Shown in pieces: positions 50,951 through 59,498 of a stretch of 64,000 bases of DNA. Within the stretch, counting starts at the first letter, position 1. Each line of letters starts with the position of its first letter. The stretch is from Gallibacterium genomosp. 3 (GTDB lineage: Bacteria > Pseudomonadota > Gammaproteobacteria > Enterobacterales > Pasteurellaceae): assembly GCF_001678475.1 (NCBI RefSeq), contig NZ_JTJR01000050.1:1-64000 (forward strand). Direction: 5' to 3'. Made by a program: the position numbers and the translations under genes. The notes under the pieces were generated by a model. It did not search any database and was not told the origin of the DNA. It saw only the letters and a list, made by a program, of their open reading frames with translations.

Positions 50951-51541
50951 ATGAATGAATTACTTTTTAAGGCAGCAGAAGAAGGGAATTGCTATCAGAT
51001 AAGGCAGTTATTATCTCAGGCTAATGTGGATGTTAATGTAAGAGATAAGGGAAAACGTACGCCTATTCTAGTTGCTGCACAAAATCGACAGTATGAGGCT
51101 ATTAGATTATTAGCTGAATATGGAGCTGATATTAATCTTCAAGATAATAAATGCTTTAATCCATTTATTTATGGTTGTATTCATAATGATTTATCACTTG
51201 TGAAGCTAATGGTGGAGTTAGGGTGTGACTTAACTTGCTTAACACGCTTTGGTGGAAATGGATTGACTCCTGCAGCAGAAAAAGGTCATGAGGATATTGT
51301 TCGATTTCTATTAGAAAATACGGATATTAATGTGAATTTAACTAATACTGTAGGTTGGACGGCATTAATTGAAGCTATTATTCTTAATGATGGTGGAGAG
51401 AAAATGCAAAGAATAGTTCGCTTGTTATTAGAACATGATGCAGATCCAACTATGACAGATGAATGGGGTGTATCTCCATTAGAATTAGCATGTCGCAAAG
51501 GTTATCATGAAATAGCCTCTATTATTAAAGAATATCTTTAA
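50951..51541 (+). CDS. Ankyrin-repeat protein in the carbamoyl-transfer cluster
   Basis: A 196-aa protein from the ATG at 50951, behind AAAGGAGAAACAT. It has about five ankyrin repeats, for example RDKGKRTPILVAAQNRQYEAIRLLAEYGADINLQD and TNTVGWTALIEAIILNDG. There is no signal peptide, so it is cytoplasmic. Ankyrin repeats bind proteins; here it could hold the transcarbamylase subunits or act with the regulator. ylbF follows 13 bp later, so it belongs to the operon. No enzyme motif is visible. Confidence 0.85.
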   Translation: MNELLFKAAEEGNCYQIRQLLSQANVDVNVRDKGKRTPILVAAQNRQYEAIRLLAEYGADINLQDNKCFNPFIYGCIHNDLSLVKLMVELGCDLTCLTRFGGNGLTPAAEKGHEDIVRFLLENTDINVNLTNTVGWTALIEAIILNDGGEKMQRIVRLLLEHDADPTMTDEWGVSPLELACRKGYHEIASIIKEYL

Positions 51542-51554
51542 GAGGAGGCGAAAT

Positions 51555-52364
51555 ATGCAACAAGTAACGGTAGTTAGTATTGATAGTAAACTTGAGCCAG
51601 ATTATACGTTACTGATTGCAAGACAATTTAATATTCTTTCTAGGCATCAGCACGTTTTAAATTTACAACTATTTAATAAAAAAGTGGTTGCATTAGTTGA
51701 ATCGTCAGTGCCTTATGGGCCACGCCAATTACGTTTATTGCATAATATTCCTAAAACTGATGAATTTCTATTTTCTACGACTCCGCTAGAAAAATTTTCT
51801 TGCGATATAGAATTTTCATTAAATCCACTGAATTTAGAATTATTGGAACTATCTTGGCAAGTTCTCATTCGTGAACAGAGAGTACCAGTAGATAGGCTGC
51901 AGATAATAACTCAACAGTATTTACGAATAGGAATAGCGAATTTGTTAGATGCATTGGCCACAAGAAGCTCGTTATATAAAGAAGTTAGTAATTTACTAGG
52001 ATTAGGTTTTGGTTTGACACCAAGTGGTGATGATTTCTTGTGTGGTTTATTAATTGCATTATGTTTGCCACAAAGTCCATTTCATTCTCAAAGAAAGAAC
52101 TTAGTTCAAGCTATCCTAGCAAATATACAACAAACAAACCCTATTTCTGTAGGATTTCTAAAAGATGCTTGCTTATCTCAAGTAAGCCAACCAGTTCAGC
52201 TATTTATCCATAATTTATTAAGTCCATTTTCTAGTCCTGCTGTTATACAAGGAGTCGTTAAGTTAGGACATAGAAGTGGCTATGATTTATTAAGTGGATT
52301 ATTAGCTGGTTTCCCTCACTTAACTACAAAGAGAGTATATTTATGCCCTTATATAGTCGATTAA
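51555..52364 (+). CDS. ylbF: DUF2877 protein (YlbF/AllH-like)
   Basis: A 269-aa protein of the DUF2877 family, identified by GLGFGLTPSGDDFLCGLL at about residues 149-166. In E. coli the family member lies with fdrA and ylbE in the allantoin region and, as I recall the literature, is a component of oxamate carbamoyltransferase (AllH). AAGAGGAGGCGAAAT precedes the ATG. The end overlaps fdrA by 22 bases. Cytoplasmic. Confidence 0.85.
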   Translation: MQQVTVVSIDSKLEPDYTLLIARQFNILSRHQHVLNLQLFNKKVVALVESSVPYGPRQLRLLHNIPKTDEFLFSTTPLEKFSCDIEFSLNPLNLELLELSWQVLIREQRVPVDRLQIITQQYLRIGIANLLDALATRSSLYKEVSNLLGLGFGLTPSGDDFLCGLLIALCLPQSPFHSQRKNLVQAILANIQQTNPISVGFLKDACLSQVSQPVQLFIHNLLSPFSSPAVIQGVVKLGHRSGYDLLSGLLAGFPHLTTKRVYLCPYIVD

Positions 52365-53890
52365 AAACAAATACTTATATTGACTCAGTAACATTAATGG
52401 CTATTTCCACTGCTGTGAATCAGCTCAATGGTGTTATTCAAGCCCAAGTTGCAATGGGTAGCCCTATGAATAAAGCTGTATTAACTGAAGCAGGTTTATT
52501 AACTAGTGAATTAAGTCATGCAACAATATCTGATTTAATGATTGCGGTAATCCTGGAAGATAGCATTGATGTAGATACAATATTTGCACAAATTGATGAA
52601 TTACTAATACGGAAACCTATTCGCGATCAAAAGGATTGTGAAGAAGTCTTTCATACAATTAGTGCTGCCGCAGAGAAACATCCAGATAGTAATTTAGTTA
52701 TTGTGTCTGTAAATGGTACTTATGCCACTAGAGAAGCAGAAAAAGCATTAAGGCTAAATAAACATGTTATGTTATTTTCTGATAATGTTTCTATTGAAGA
52801 AGAACTATCTTTAAAACAATTAGCTCATGATAAAGAACTTTTAATGATGGGACCAGATTGCGGAACAGCTATCATTAATGGAGTAGGTTTGGGCTTTGCG
52901 AATAAAGTACGTCAAGGCAATATTGGTATTGTTGCTGCGTCAGGGACAGGAGCTCAAGAAATATCAGTAAGAATTCATGAGTTTGGTGGGGGCGTTTCCC
53001 AATTAATCGGAACAGGTGGTCGAGATCTCTCCGAGGATATTGGCGGAATAATGATGCTAGATGGTTTAAAATTACTTGCTGAAGATCCCCATACATCAGT
53101 TATTGTAATTGTTTCTAAACCACCAGCACCATCAGTTGCAGAAAAAATTCTAACTACTTGCCAACAAATAAGCAAACCAATTTTTATTTGGTTTTTAGGT
53201 TATCAAAGTCAACAAACTATATATCCAAATATTGAAATATTTTCTCATAGTAAACCAACAGCTATGAAAGCAGTAATTGCATCGGGTATTTCAGAAGAAA
53301 GTATTGATAAACATGCTCTTAACTGGCCATTAATAGCAGAAGTAAGGAAAAAACTATCACCAGAACAAAAATATATTAGAGGGCTATTTTGTGGTGGTAC
53401 CTTGTGTGATGAAGCATTATTTTCTGCATTAGAAAAGCATGGTGAGGTTTATTCAAATATTCACCCAAATCCACTTTATAAGATATCTGCAAAAGATATA
53501 TCAAAAGGTCATACATTTATTGATTTTGGTGATGATGAGTTTACACAGGGTAAGGCTCATCCAATGATTGATCCTAGCTATCGTATAGAGCGTATCTTAC
53601 AAGAAGGTAGAGATCCTGAGGTTGGTGTTCTATTACTAGATTTTGTAGTTGGTTTCGGCGCCAATTCTGATCCAGTTAGTGAAACATTGAAAGCTTTAGT
53701 TCAAGTGAAGCAAGAAGCGCAATCTGTAGGGCGACATTTAGAGATTTTGGCGTATGTTCTAGGTACAGATTTAGATTGTCCTACTGTAAATAGTCAGGTA
53801 GAGCTTTTAGAACAGGCTGGTATAACTATTGCCTCTAGTTCAACTAATGCAGGGTTGTTAGCTAGAGAATTTGTCGTGAAAGGAGAATAG
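52343..53890 (+). CDS. fdrA: FdrA family acyl-CoA synthetase-like protein (AllF-like)
   Basis: A 515-aa protein matching E. coli FdrA: DSVTLMAISTAVNQLNGV, AQVAMGSPMNKAVL, FSDNVSIEEELSLKQLAHDKELLMMGPDCGTAIINGVGLGFAN and GIVAASGTGAQEISVRI. It has two Rossmann-like domains of succinyl-CoA-synthetase type, but the phosphohistidine motif of that enzyme is not obvious. With YlbE and YlbF it is thought to transfer a carbamoyl group from oxalurate to phosphate. It ends earlier than E. coli FdrA, whose tail segment is here the N-terminus of YlbE. GAGAG precedes the ATG. Confidence 0.9.
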   Translation: MPLYSRLKTNTYIDSVTLMAISTAVNQLNGVIQAQVAMGSPMNKAVLTEAGLLTSELSHATISDLMIAVILEDSIDVDTIFAQIDELLIRKPIRDQKDCEEVFHTISAAAEKHPDSNLVIVSVNGTYATREAEKALRLNKHVMLFSDNVSIEEELSLKQLAHDKELLMMGPDCGTAIINGVGLGFANKVRQGNIGIVAASGTGAQEISVRIHEFGGGVSQLIGTGGRDLSEDIGGIMMLDGLKLLAEDPHTSVIVIVSKPPAPSVAEKILTTCQQISKPIFIWFLGYQSQQTIYPNIEIFSHSKPTAMKAVIASGISEESIDKHALNWPLIAEVRKKLSPEQKYIRGLFCGGTLCDEALFSALEKHGEVYSNIHPNPLYKISAKDISKGHTFIDFGDDEFTQGKAHPMIDPSYRIERILQEGRDPEVGVLLLDFVVGFGANSDPVSETLKALVQVKQEAQSVGRHLEILAYVLGTDLDCPTVNSQVELLEQAGITIASSSTNAGLLAREFVVKGE

Positions 53891-53893
53891 AGT

Positions 53894-55315
53894 ATGACTC
53901 ATTTATTTGAACAACCTTTAAGTATTATTAATGTTGGGTTACGCCAATTTGCAGAAGATCTAGTTAGTCAGCAAGTTGAAGTGTGTCAATTAGATTGGAA
54001 ACCAGCTGGTAACGGGAATGCAGCATTAATTGAAGCATTAAGTTATTTAGAACAGGTCGAAATTACAGAAAAAATTGAGCAAGCAAACCAAGAAGCATTC
54101 CAACGAATTACCCAAGCACAACCTATATTAACGGGGTATGGACAAGCAAAAGATGTTATTCCAGGCATGAAAGAGAAAATGTTATTACATGCTGGACCAC
54201 CTATTGATTGGGATAGAATGAATGGACCAATGAAAGGAGCAATCACTGGTGCTATTGTATTTGAAGGGTGGGCTAGAAACCTACAAGAGGCTGAAGAATT
54301 AGCTGCAAGTGGTGAGATTATTTTTTCACCTTGTCATGAACACCAAGCAGTTGGCTCAATGACAGGAATAACCAGCCCTTCTATGTATGTTCATATTGTA
54401 GAAAATAAGACTCACGGCAATATCGCTTTTACTAATTTATCTGAACAATTAGCGAAAATATTAAGAATGGGGGCTAATGATAAAAGCGTGATTGATCGTT
54501 TAAATTGGATGAGAGATGTTTTTGGGCCTATGCTTGCTCAGGCGATGTCTTATTGTGAGGAAGGGATTGATTTACGTTTAATGCTTTCACAAGCACTTCA
54601 TATGGGGGATGAATGTCATAATCGTAATGTGGCAGGTACGGTATTACTGATTCAAAAGCTAACACCTTATATTTTAGAAACAGATTTTAGTAATAAAGAT
54701 AAGCAAGATGTATTTAAATTTGTTGCTTCATCGGATTATTTTTCTGGACCAACTTGGATGGTTTGTTGTAAGGCTGCTTTAGATGCAGCGCAAGGTATTC
54801 CGTATTCTACCGTTCTTACGACTATGGCAAGAAATGGTACAGATTTCGGTATTAGAGTTTCTGGGTTACCAAATCAGTGGTTTACTGGACCAGCACAACA
54901 AGTTATAGGACCTATGTTTGCTGGCTATAAACCAGAAGATTCTGGGCTAGATGTAGGAGATTCAGCAATTACAGAAACTTATGGAATTGGCGGTTTTGCT
55001 ATGGCTGCTGCACCTGCAATTGTTTCCTTAGTTGGTGGTACAGTAAGTGATGCCATAAATTACAGTAAAACAATGAATCAAATTACTGTAGGAAATAATC
55101 CTAATATTACTATTCCTGCATTAAATTTTATGGGCATACCGACAGGGATTGATATTCGTAAGGTTATTGAAAGTAATATCTTGCCAGTTATTAATACTGC
55201 TATTGCACATAAAGAGGCTGGTATTGGAATGATTGGCGCAGGGATTGTCAACCCACCAATAGAAGCCTTTAATAAAGCAATATTGGCTTTTACTGATAAA
55301 TATGCAAAAAGATAA
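53894..55315 (+). CDS. ylbE: DUF1116 protein (YlbE/AllG-like)
   Basis: A 473-aa protein of DUF1116. Characteristic blocks are VIPGMKEKMLLHAGPPIDWDRMNGPMKGAITGAIVFEGWA, LHMGDECHNRNVAGTVLL and VARNGTDFGIRVSGL-like MARNGTDFGIRVSG. It is partner of FdrA, 3 bp downstream with its own AAAGGAGAATAGAGT site. It begins with SIINVGLRQFAEDL, a segment that closes FdrA in E. coli, so the domain border between the two proteins has moved. Cytoplasmic transcarbamylase subunit (inferred). Confidence 0.9.
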   Translation: MTHLFEQPLSIINVGLRQFAEDLVSQQVEVCQLDWKPAGNGNAALIEALSYLEQVEITEKIEQANQEAFQRITQAQPILTGYGQAKDVIPGMKEKMLLHAGPPIDWDRMNGPMKGAITGAIVFEGWARNLQEAEELAASGEIIFSPCHEHQAVGSMTGITSPSMYVHIVENKTHGNIAFTNLSEQLAKILRMGANDKSVIDRLNWMRDVFGPMLAQAMSYCEEGIDLRLMLSQALHMGDECHNRNVAGTVLLIQKLTPYILETDFSNKDKQDVFKFVASSDYFSGPTWMVCCKAALDAAQGIPYSTVLTTMARNGTDFGIRVSGLPNQWFTGPAQQVIGPMFAGYKPEDSGLDVGDSAITETYGIGGFAMAAAPAIVSLVGGTVSDAINYSKTMNQITVGNNPNITIPALNFMGIPTGIDIRKVIESNILPVINTAIAHKEAGIGMIGAGIVNPPIEAFNKAILAFTDKYAKR

Positions 55316-55326
55316 AGGAGCAGAAA

Positions 55327-56850
55327 ATGAAAACACAATTTTGGAAAAAAGGTGACTGGGCTGCTTTCTTTGGTCTTTTTAGTAATAATTTAACTAATTT
55401 GCTAACAATGATTGCTTTATTAACAATTGTTGTAGGGATTCCTTCTGAAGTAGTATTTGGAAGAGTAGTCCCTGCATTCGGATTAGCTGTTCTTTGTGCG
55501 AGTATTTGCTATGTAATTTTTGCAAAAATATTAGCAAAACAATCTGGTAGGGATGATGTGGTTGCCTTACCATCAGGACCTAGTGCTCCTTCAATTTTTA
55601 CCGTAACTTTTTTAGTACTATTGCCAGTATATCAGCAAACACAAGATTATGAGCTAGCGTTAAGTATTGGTGTGGTTTGGGGCTTCGTAGAAGGTTTTAT
55701 TCTTTTTATTGGATCTTTTATGGGGGATCTATTAAGACGAGCCGTGCCTAGGACTGTATTATTATCTTGTTTAGCTGGATTAGGATTATTGCTATTAGCA
55801 ATGAACCCTATGCTGCAAGCCTTTCATACTCCAGTAGTTTCTTTTGTTGTCCTTGTATTAATTTTTATTAATTGGTTTGGACGATCGCCGATTTTCAAGC
55901 ATATACCAACAGGACTCCTCCTGCTTATTGTAGGAACAATTTTAGCTTGGGTATTTGGATTACAGGATGCAGGAAAAATTGGAGAGGCTTTACATAGCGC
56001 AGGATTTAACCCACCACAATTACATATTAGTAATTTTCTTGAAGGTCTTACAGTGGCGGCACCTTATCTTGCTTCCGCAGTACCATTAGCTTTAGCAAAC
56101 TATGTATTTGATCTTGAAAATATAGAAAGTGCTCATGCAGCGGGTGATCCTTACCCGACTCGCCGAGTAATGATTGCAAACGGATGTTCAACAATGTTTG
56201 GTGCTTTAATGGGAAATCCATTCCCAGTTACGGTTTATGTTGGACATACCGCTTATAAGGAAATGGGGGCAGGTATAGGTTATACACTTGGTACAGGTAT
56301 TGTAATGTTTTTAGTATGTTTACTTGGCTTAGGTGGTTTCTTACTCTCCTTAATTCCAATGGCTGCGATTGCACCAATCTTGATTTTTATCGGTATTGTT
56401 ACTGCAAATCAAGTTGTTAGAGAAACGCCTAAACTTGAAGTGCCAGTAATTTTTGTCTGCTTATTTCCATGGATTGGTGCTTGGGCTTTAACTACTGTAG
56501 GGAATACGCTGAAAAGCGCAGGAACAAATGCAGGAAAATTAGGTTGGGATATTTTAGAAAAAAATGGTGTAGATTTTACAGGATTATTTCATTTAGGTAG
56601 TGGTGCACCATTATCTTCATTGTTATGGGGATGTATAGCAATTTTCGCAATTACAAACCAACCTAAGAAAGGTGCTATTAGTGCTGCATTAGCTTCTGTT
56701 TTAGCATTCTTTGGCATTATTCATCAAGCAAAACCTGTTATTGGTGGCGATTCTCCAATAATGTTTGTCATTGCTTATTTAATGGTAATGGTTTTATTTT
56801 TATTAAAATATTGGTTAGATCGAAATAAATCAACAGAAGTCACTTCCTAA
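55327..56850 (+). CDS. NCS2-like permease
   Basis: A 507-aa inner-membrane protein with about thirteen segments. It resembles nucleobase/ascorbate-type (NCS2/AzgA) permeases: GDWAAFFGLFSNNLTNLLTMIALL, VALPSGPSAPSIFTVTFLVLLP and GNPFPVTVYVGHTAYKEMGAGIGYTLGTG. It is not the NCS1 allantoin permease of E. coli. AAAGGAGCAGAAA precedes the ATG. Its place between ylbE and carbamate kinase suggests uptake of the compound consumed by the pathway, possibly a ureide, pyrimidine or hydantoin-like ring. Confidence 0.8.
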   Translation: MKTQFWKKGDWAAFFGLFSNNLTNLLTMIALLTIVVGIPSEVVFGRVVPAFGLAVLCASICYVIFAKILAKQSGRDDVVALPSGPSAPSIFTVTFLVLLPVYQQTQDYELALSIGVVWGFVEGFILFIGSFMGDLLRRAVPRTVLLSCLAGLGLLLLAMNPMLQAFHTPVVSFVVLVLIFINWFGRSPIFKHIPTGLLLLIVGTILAWVFGLQDAGKIGEALHSAGFNPPQLHISNFLEGLTVAAPYLASAVPLALANYVFDLENIESAHAAGDPYPTRRVMIANGCSTMFGALMGNPFPVTVYVGHTAYKEMGAGIGYTLGTGIVMFLVCLLGLGGFLLSLIPMAAIAPILIFIGIVTANQVVRETPKLEVPVIFVCLFPWIGAWALTTVGNTLKSAGTNAGKLGWDILEKNGVDFTGLFHLGSGAPLSSLLWGCIAIFAITNQPKKGAISAALASVLAFFGIIHQAKPVIGGDSPIMFVIAYLMVMVLFLLKYWLDRNKSTEVTS

Positions 56851-56864
56851 GATAAAAATTATTA

Positions 56865-56923
56865 ATAGTCTGAGAATAATTTCTCAGACTATTTAACTTC
56901 AAAAAGGTTAAATAGTCTTTTTG
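56865..56923 (+). promoter_or_regulatory. Overlapping hairpins between the permease and carbamate kinase genes (possible attenuator)
   Basis: Segment A (56865-56876) pairs perfectly for 12 bp with B (56881-56892). B also overlaps 56887-56897, which pairs perfectly for 11 bp with C (56907-56917), followed by TTTTTG. The two folds exclude each other: B-C is an intrinsic terminator and A-B would prevent it. It could lower or condition expression of the kinase gene. Confidence 0.6.
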
Positions 56924-56962
56924 TCTATAAAGCATATTCATTTTATAAATAGAGGAAATAAC

Positions 56963-57868
56963 ATGAAGCCTACAATAGTTATTGCTTTAGGCGGGAACGC
57001 TTTATTAAAGCGAGGACAAGTAATGTCATATGATAATCAATTAGAAAATATTCGTCTTGTTGCTGATTCAATTAGTAAGTTAGTGGATAAGTATAGAATT
57101 GCGATTGTACATGGTAATGGACCACAAGTTGGGTTGTTAGCTCAGCAAAATGATGTTTATGTTGATGTTCCAGCTTATCCTTTAAGTTGTTTAGTGGCAG
57201 AAACTCAAGGTATGATTTCTACAATGTTAATACAAGAGTTACGTAAGCTAGTAAAACTCCCGATTACTTCAATTATTACGCATGTTGAAGTGAATTCTAG
57301 TGATGAAGCTTTTTTAGAGCCAAATAAATTTATTGGTAGTGTCTATGGCAAAGAAGAAGCAGAGAAGTTAGCTAAGAAATACCATTGGCAAATTAAACAA
57401 GATGGTAACTATTATCGCCGTGTTGTAGCTTCTCCAAAGCCGTTATCTATTCAGGAAAATAGTATTATTAGGTCAGCATTGAATCAGAATAATATTGTTA
57501 TTTGTTGTGGTGGTGGCGGTATTCCAGTATCTAAGCAAAATGGGCAGTTATTAAATATTGATTGTGTCATTGACAAAGATGCTTCAGCTTCGCTATTAGC
57601 TAAAGAGATTCAAGCAGAGTATTTTTTAATTTTAACTGATGGCGATGGTATTTATTTAAATTGGGGAAAAAATAATCAGCGTAAGTTAGATAAAGTTTCG
57701 GTAGATGAGTTATTAACATATAAATTTGATAAGGGGTCTATGCAACCGAAAGTAGATGCCATCGTTGATTATGTTCGTAATATGAATAACGGAATAGGAA
57801 TTATTGCTGATATTAACTTTGTATCGGAGGCATTAGAAAATAAAGCTGGGACAAGAGTAATTAAATAG
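56963..57868 (+). CDS. arcC: Carbamate kinase (ArcC/AllK type)
   Basis: Transfers phosphate from carbamoyl phosphate to ADP, giving ATP and carbamate. It has 301 aa from the ATG at 56963, behind TAGAGGAAATAAC. IVIALGGNALLKRG, VHGNGPQVGLLA, IVICCGGGGIPV and the C-terminal GSMQPKVDAIVDYV match the family. There is no arginine deiminase or ornithine carbamoyltransferase gene here; the carbamoyl phosphate most likely comes from the FdrA/YlbE/YlbF enzymes, as in the allantoin pathway. Confidence 0.95.
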   Translation: MKPTIVIALGGNALLKRGQVMSYDNQLENIRLVADSISKLVDKYRIAIVHGNGPQVGLLAQQNDVYVDVPAYPLSCLVAETQGMISTMLIQELRKLVKLPITSIITHVEVNSSDEAFLEPNKFIGSVYGKEEAEKLAKKYHWQIKQDGNYYRRVVASPKPLSIQENSIIRSALNQNNIVICCGGGGIPVSKQNGQLLNIDCVIDKDASASLLAKEIQAEYFLILTDGDGIYLNWGKNNQRKLDKVSVDELLTYKFDKGSMQPKVDAIVDYVRNMNNGIGIIADINFVSEALENKAGTRVIK

Positions 57869-57879
57869 TAGGGTATAAA

Positions 57880-57903
57880 AATGCCTCAATATTTTGAGGC
57901 ATT
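57880..57903. terminator. Convergent terminator of carbamate kinase and amidohydrolase genes
   Basis: A perfect 10-bp stem (57880-57889 with 57894-57903). The minus side reads into TTTATACCC and serves the amidohydrolase gene. Confidence 0.75.
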
Positions 57904-57923
57904 ATATGAAAGATAAAAATATT

Positions 57924-59261
57924 TTAGCTAATTATAGGTTTACCATTTAAAAAGCCTTGTCTTTTTTCAGGTAAACGAGCTACTGCTTCGGCACTACAAC
58001 TTGCAGCAACCAGAGTAAATGTCGCTTTATCTCCAACCTTAGGCCAAGCAAGATTTCCTTGATCATCAAGAGGCGTTACTCCTGCGGTGGCAATAGATAA
58101 AGCACGAGATAACCCAAATTCATCTGTTTGTCGATATAGTTGAGCCCATAGGCGTGCTTTTTCTAACATATCACCACTGCCTAAAGGAGACCACCAGTCA
58201 AGAATACTATCTGTTCCAGACATTAATTTGACCCCAGCAGATTGAAATGTAGGTAATGGCATCATGGAATTACCGAAAGGGAGCGTTGAAGCTAAACTTA
58301 TTTTGTATTCAGCCATTTTTTCAGCCAAATGTTTAACTTCATCATTACTCATACCCATAAATGCAAATGCGTGGCTTAGAGTGAGTTTCCCATGAAGCTC
58401 TTTTTCTTTAGCGACATAGTTAATCATATACTTGATAGCTTCACCACCACTTGGGTTTGCTTCATGTAAGTGAATATCTATCCCTTTACCACTATCTAGT
58501 GCAATAGCAAACATAGTATCTAAGGATTTTTTCATATCATTATCAACTTTAGTTGGATCAAGACCACCTACATAGTGAGCACCTAATCTCATAGCTTCCC
58601 TCATTAATTTCTCACTATTTGAGCGTAATAAGCCATGTTGAGGGAAAGCAACAATTTCACATTCCAGATTATATTTATTTTGATCTAATGCTTGTTCTAA
58701 ATGTTCAAGGCTTTTTAGTTGGCTTGTTGGTTCTATGTTACAGTGGCTACGAGCAATCACAGTGCCTTTACGATTAAGTAGAGATATCATTTCGCCTGTT
58801 CGCTCAATAGATGTTTCTAAAAGTTCAGGTAAGATTTTCTGTTCATAAGCTATTATGTCCTGAATATTCCATCCTTTTCTAGATATTGTACGCCAAGGTA
58901 GCCCATACCAACTCTTATCTAAATGAATATGTAAATCTTGTAATGGCGGAAGTATGAGTAAACTTTCTCCATCTATAATAGGGAGTGAGTTAGGGTTTTC
59001 TCCTTGTTGAAGAATATTTTTAATTATCCCATCTTTTATATGTAGGGCGATATGTTTTGTTTGAGTAGCAATAACCTGATCATTATGATAAATAAAATTG
59101 GTTTCTAATAAGATATTATCCAATATATATTCATTATGGATTTGTGAAGCAGTTTTTTTACTAGAAATTGATGGCTGCTGAGCTAAAGTTGGTATTGAAA
59201 TTGCAGCAGCTGTAAGGGCGGTAGTACTGATAAATTTACGGCGAGATATATTGTGATTCAT
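57924..59261 (-). CDS. Tat-exported amidohydrolase, cytosine-deaminase (CodA)-like
   Basis: A 445-aa enzyme. The N-terminus SRRKFIST with R7-R8 and an Ala-rich segment ending near LAQQ is a twin-arginine signal, so it acts in the periplasm after folding with metal. Metal and catalytic residues of CodA-like enzymes are present: H111-I-H113, H264-L-H-E267, H297 and D351 in SGTDSILDWWSPLGSGDML. It is therefore expected to deaminate or open a cyclic amidine/ureide; the exact substrate is unknown. AGGAGAACCAAT precedes the ATG. It lies convergent to the carbamate kinase gene. Confidence 0.82.
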   Translation of the reverse strand: MNHNISRRKFISTTALTAAAISIPTLAQQPSISSKKTASQIHNEYILDNILLETNFIYHNDQVIATQTKHIALHIKDGIIKNILQQGENPNSLPIIDGESLLILPPLQDLHIHLDKSWYGLPWRTISRKGWNIQDIIAYEQKILPELLETSIERTGEMISLLNRKGTVIARSHCNIEPTSQLKSLEHLEQALDQNKYNLECEIVAFPQHGLLRSNSEKLMREAMRLGAHYVGGLDPTKVDNDMKKSLDTMFAIALDSGKGIDIHLHEANPSGGEAIKYMINYVAKEKELHGKLTLSHAFAFMGMSNDEVKHLAEKMAEYKISLASTLPFGNSMMPLPTFQSAGVKLMSGTDSILDWWSPLGSGDMLEKARLWAQLYRQTDEFGLSRALSIATAGVTPLDDQGNLAWPKVGDKATFTLVAASCSAEAVARLPEKRQGFLNGKPIIS

Positions 59262-59417
59262 ATTGGTTCTCCTATTGAGTAAGAAAGGTAGATCTAAGAA
59301 AATCAGATATCTTAGATACTGTCTATAGTAAATGAATTTTGGGTTAGATTGGATTGAAAAGATTGCTATGATTTATTCTATATTTTTGAATTAATTCTAA
59401 ATTTGTATAATAAATTA

Positions 59418-59435
59418 TATAGTTATAGTTATAGT
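59418..59435. repeat. Three tandem TATAGT units
   Basis: Three exact 6-bp repeats in the 237-bp region between the divergent amidohydrolase and hydrolase genes. Copy-number change could alter promoter spacing, but three units is few. Confidence 0.6.
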
Positions 59436-59498
59436 TAAGAGAGCTTGAATATAGATCTGTAATAAAGATAGTGAGATTAAAAAAGGAGATGTGCAGTA

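Noticed and set aside
56963-57868. Arginine deiminase pathway
   Set aside because: Carbamate kinase is present, but arcA, arcB and arcD are not; the fdrA-ylbE-ylbF genes are a better source of carbamoyl phosphate.
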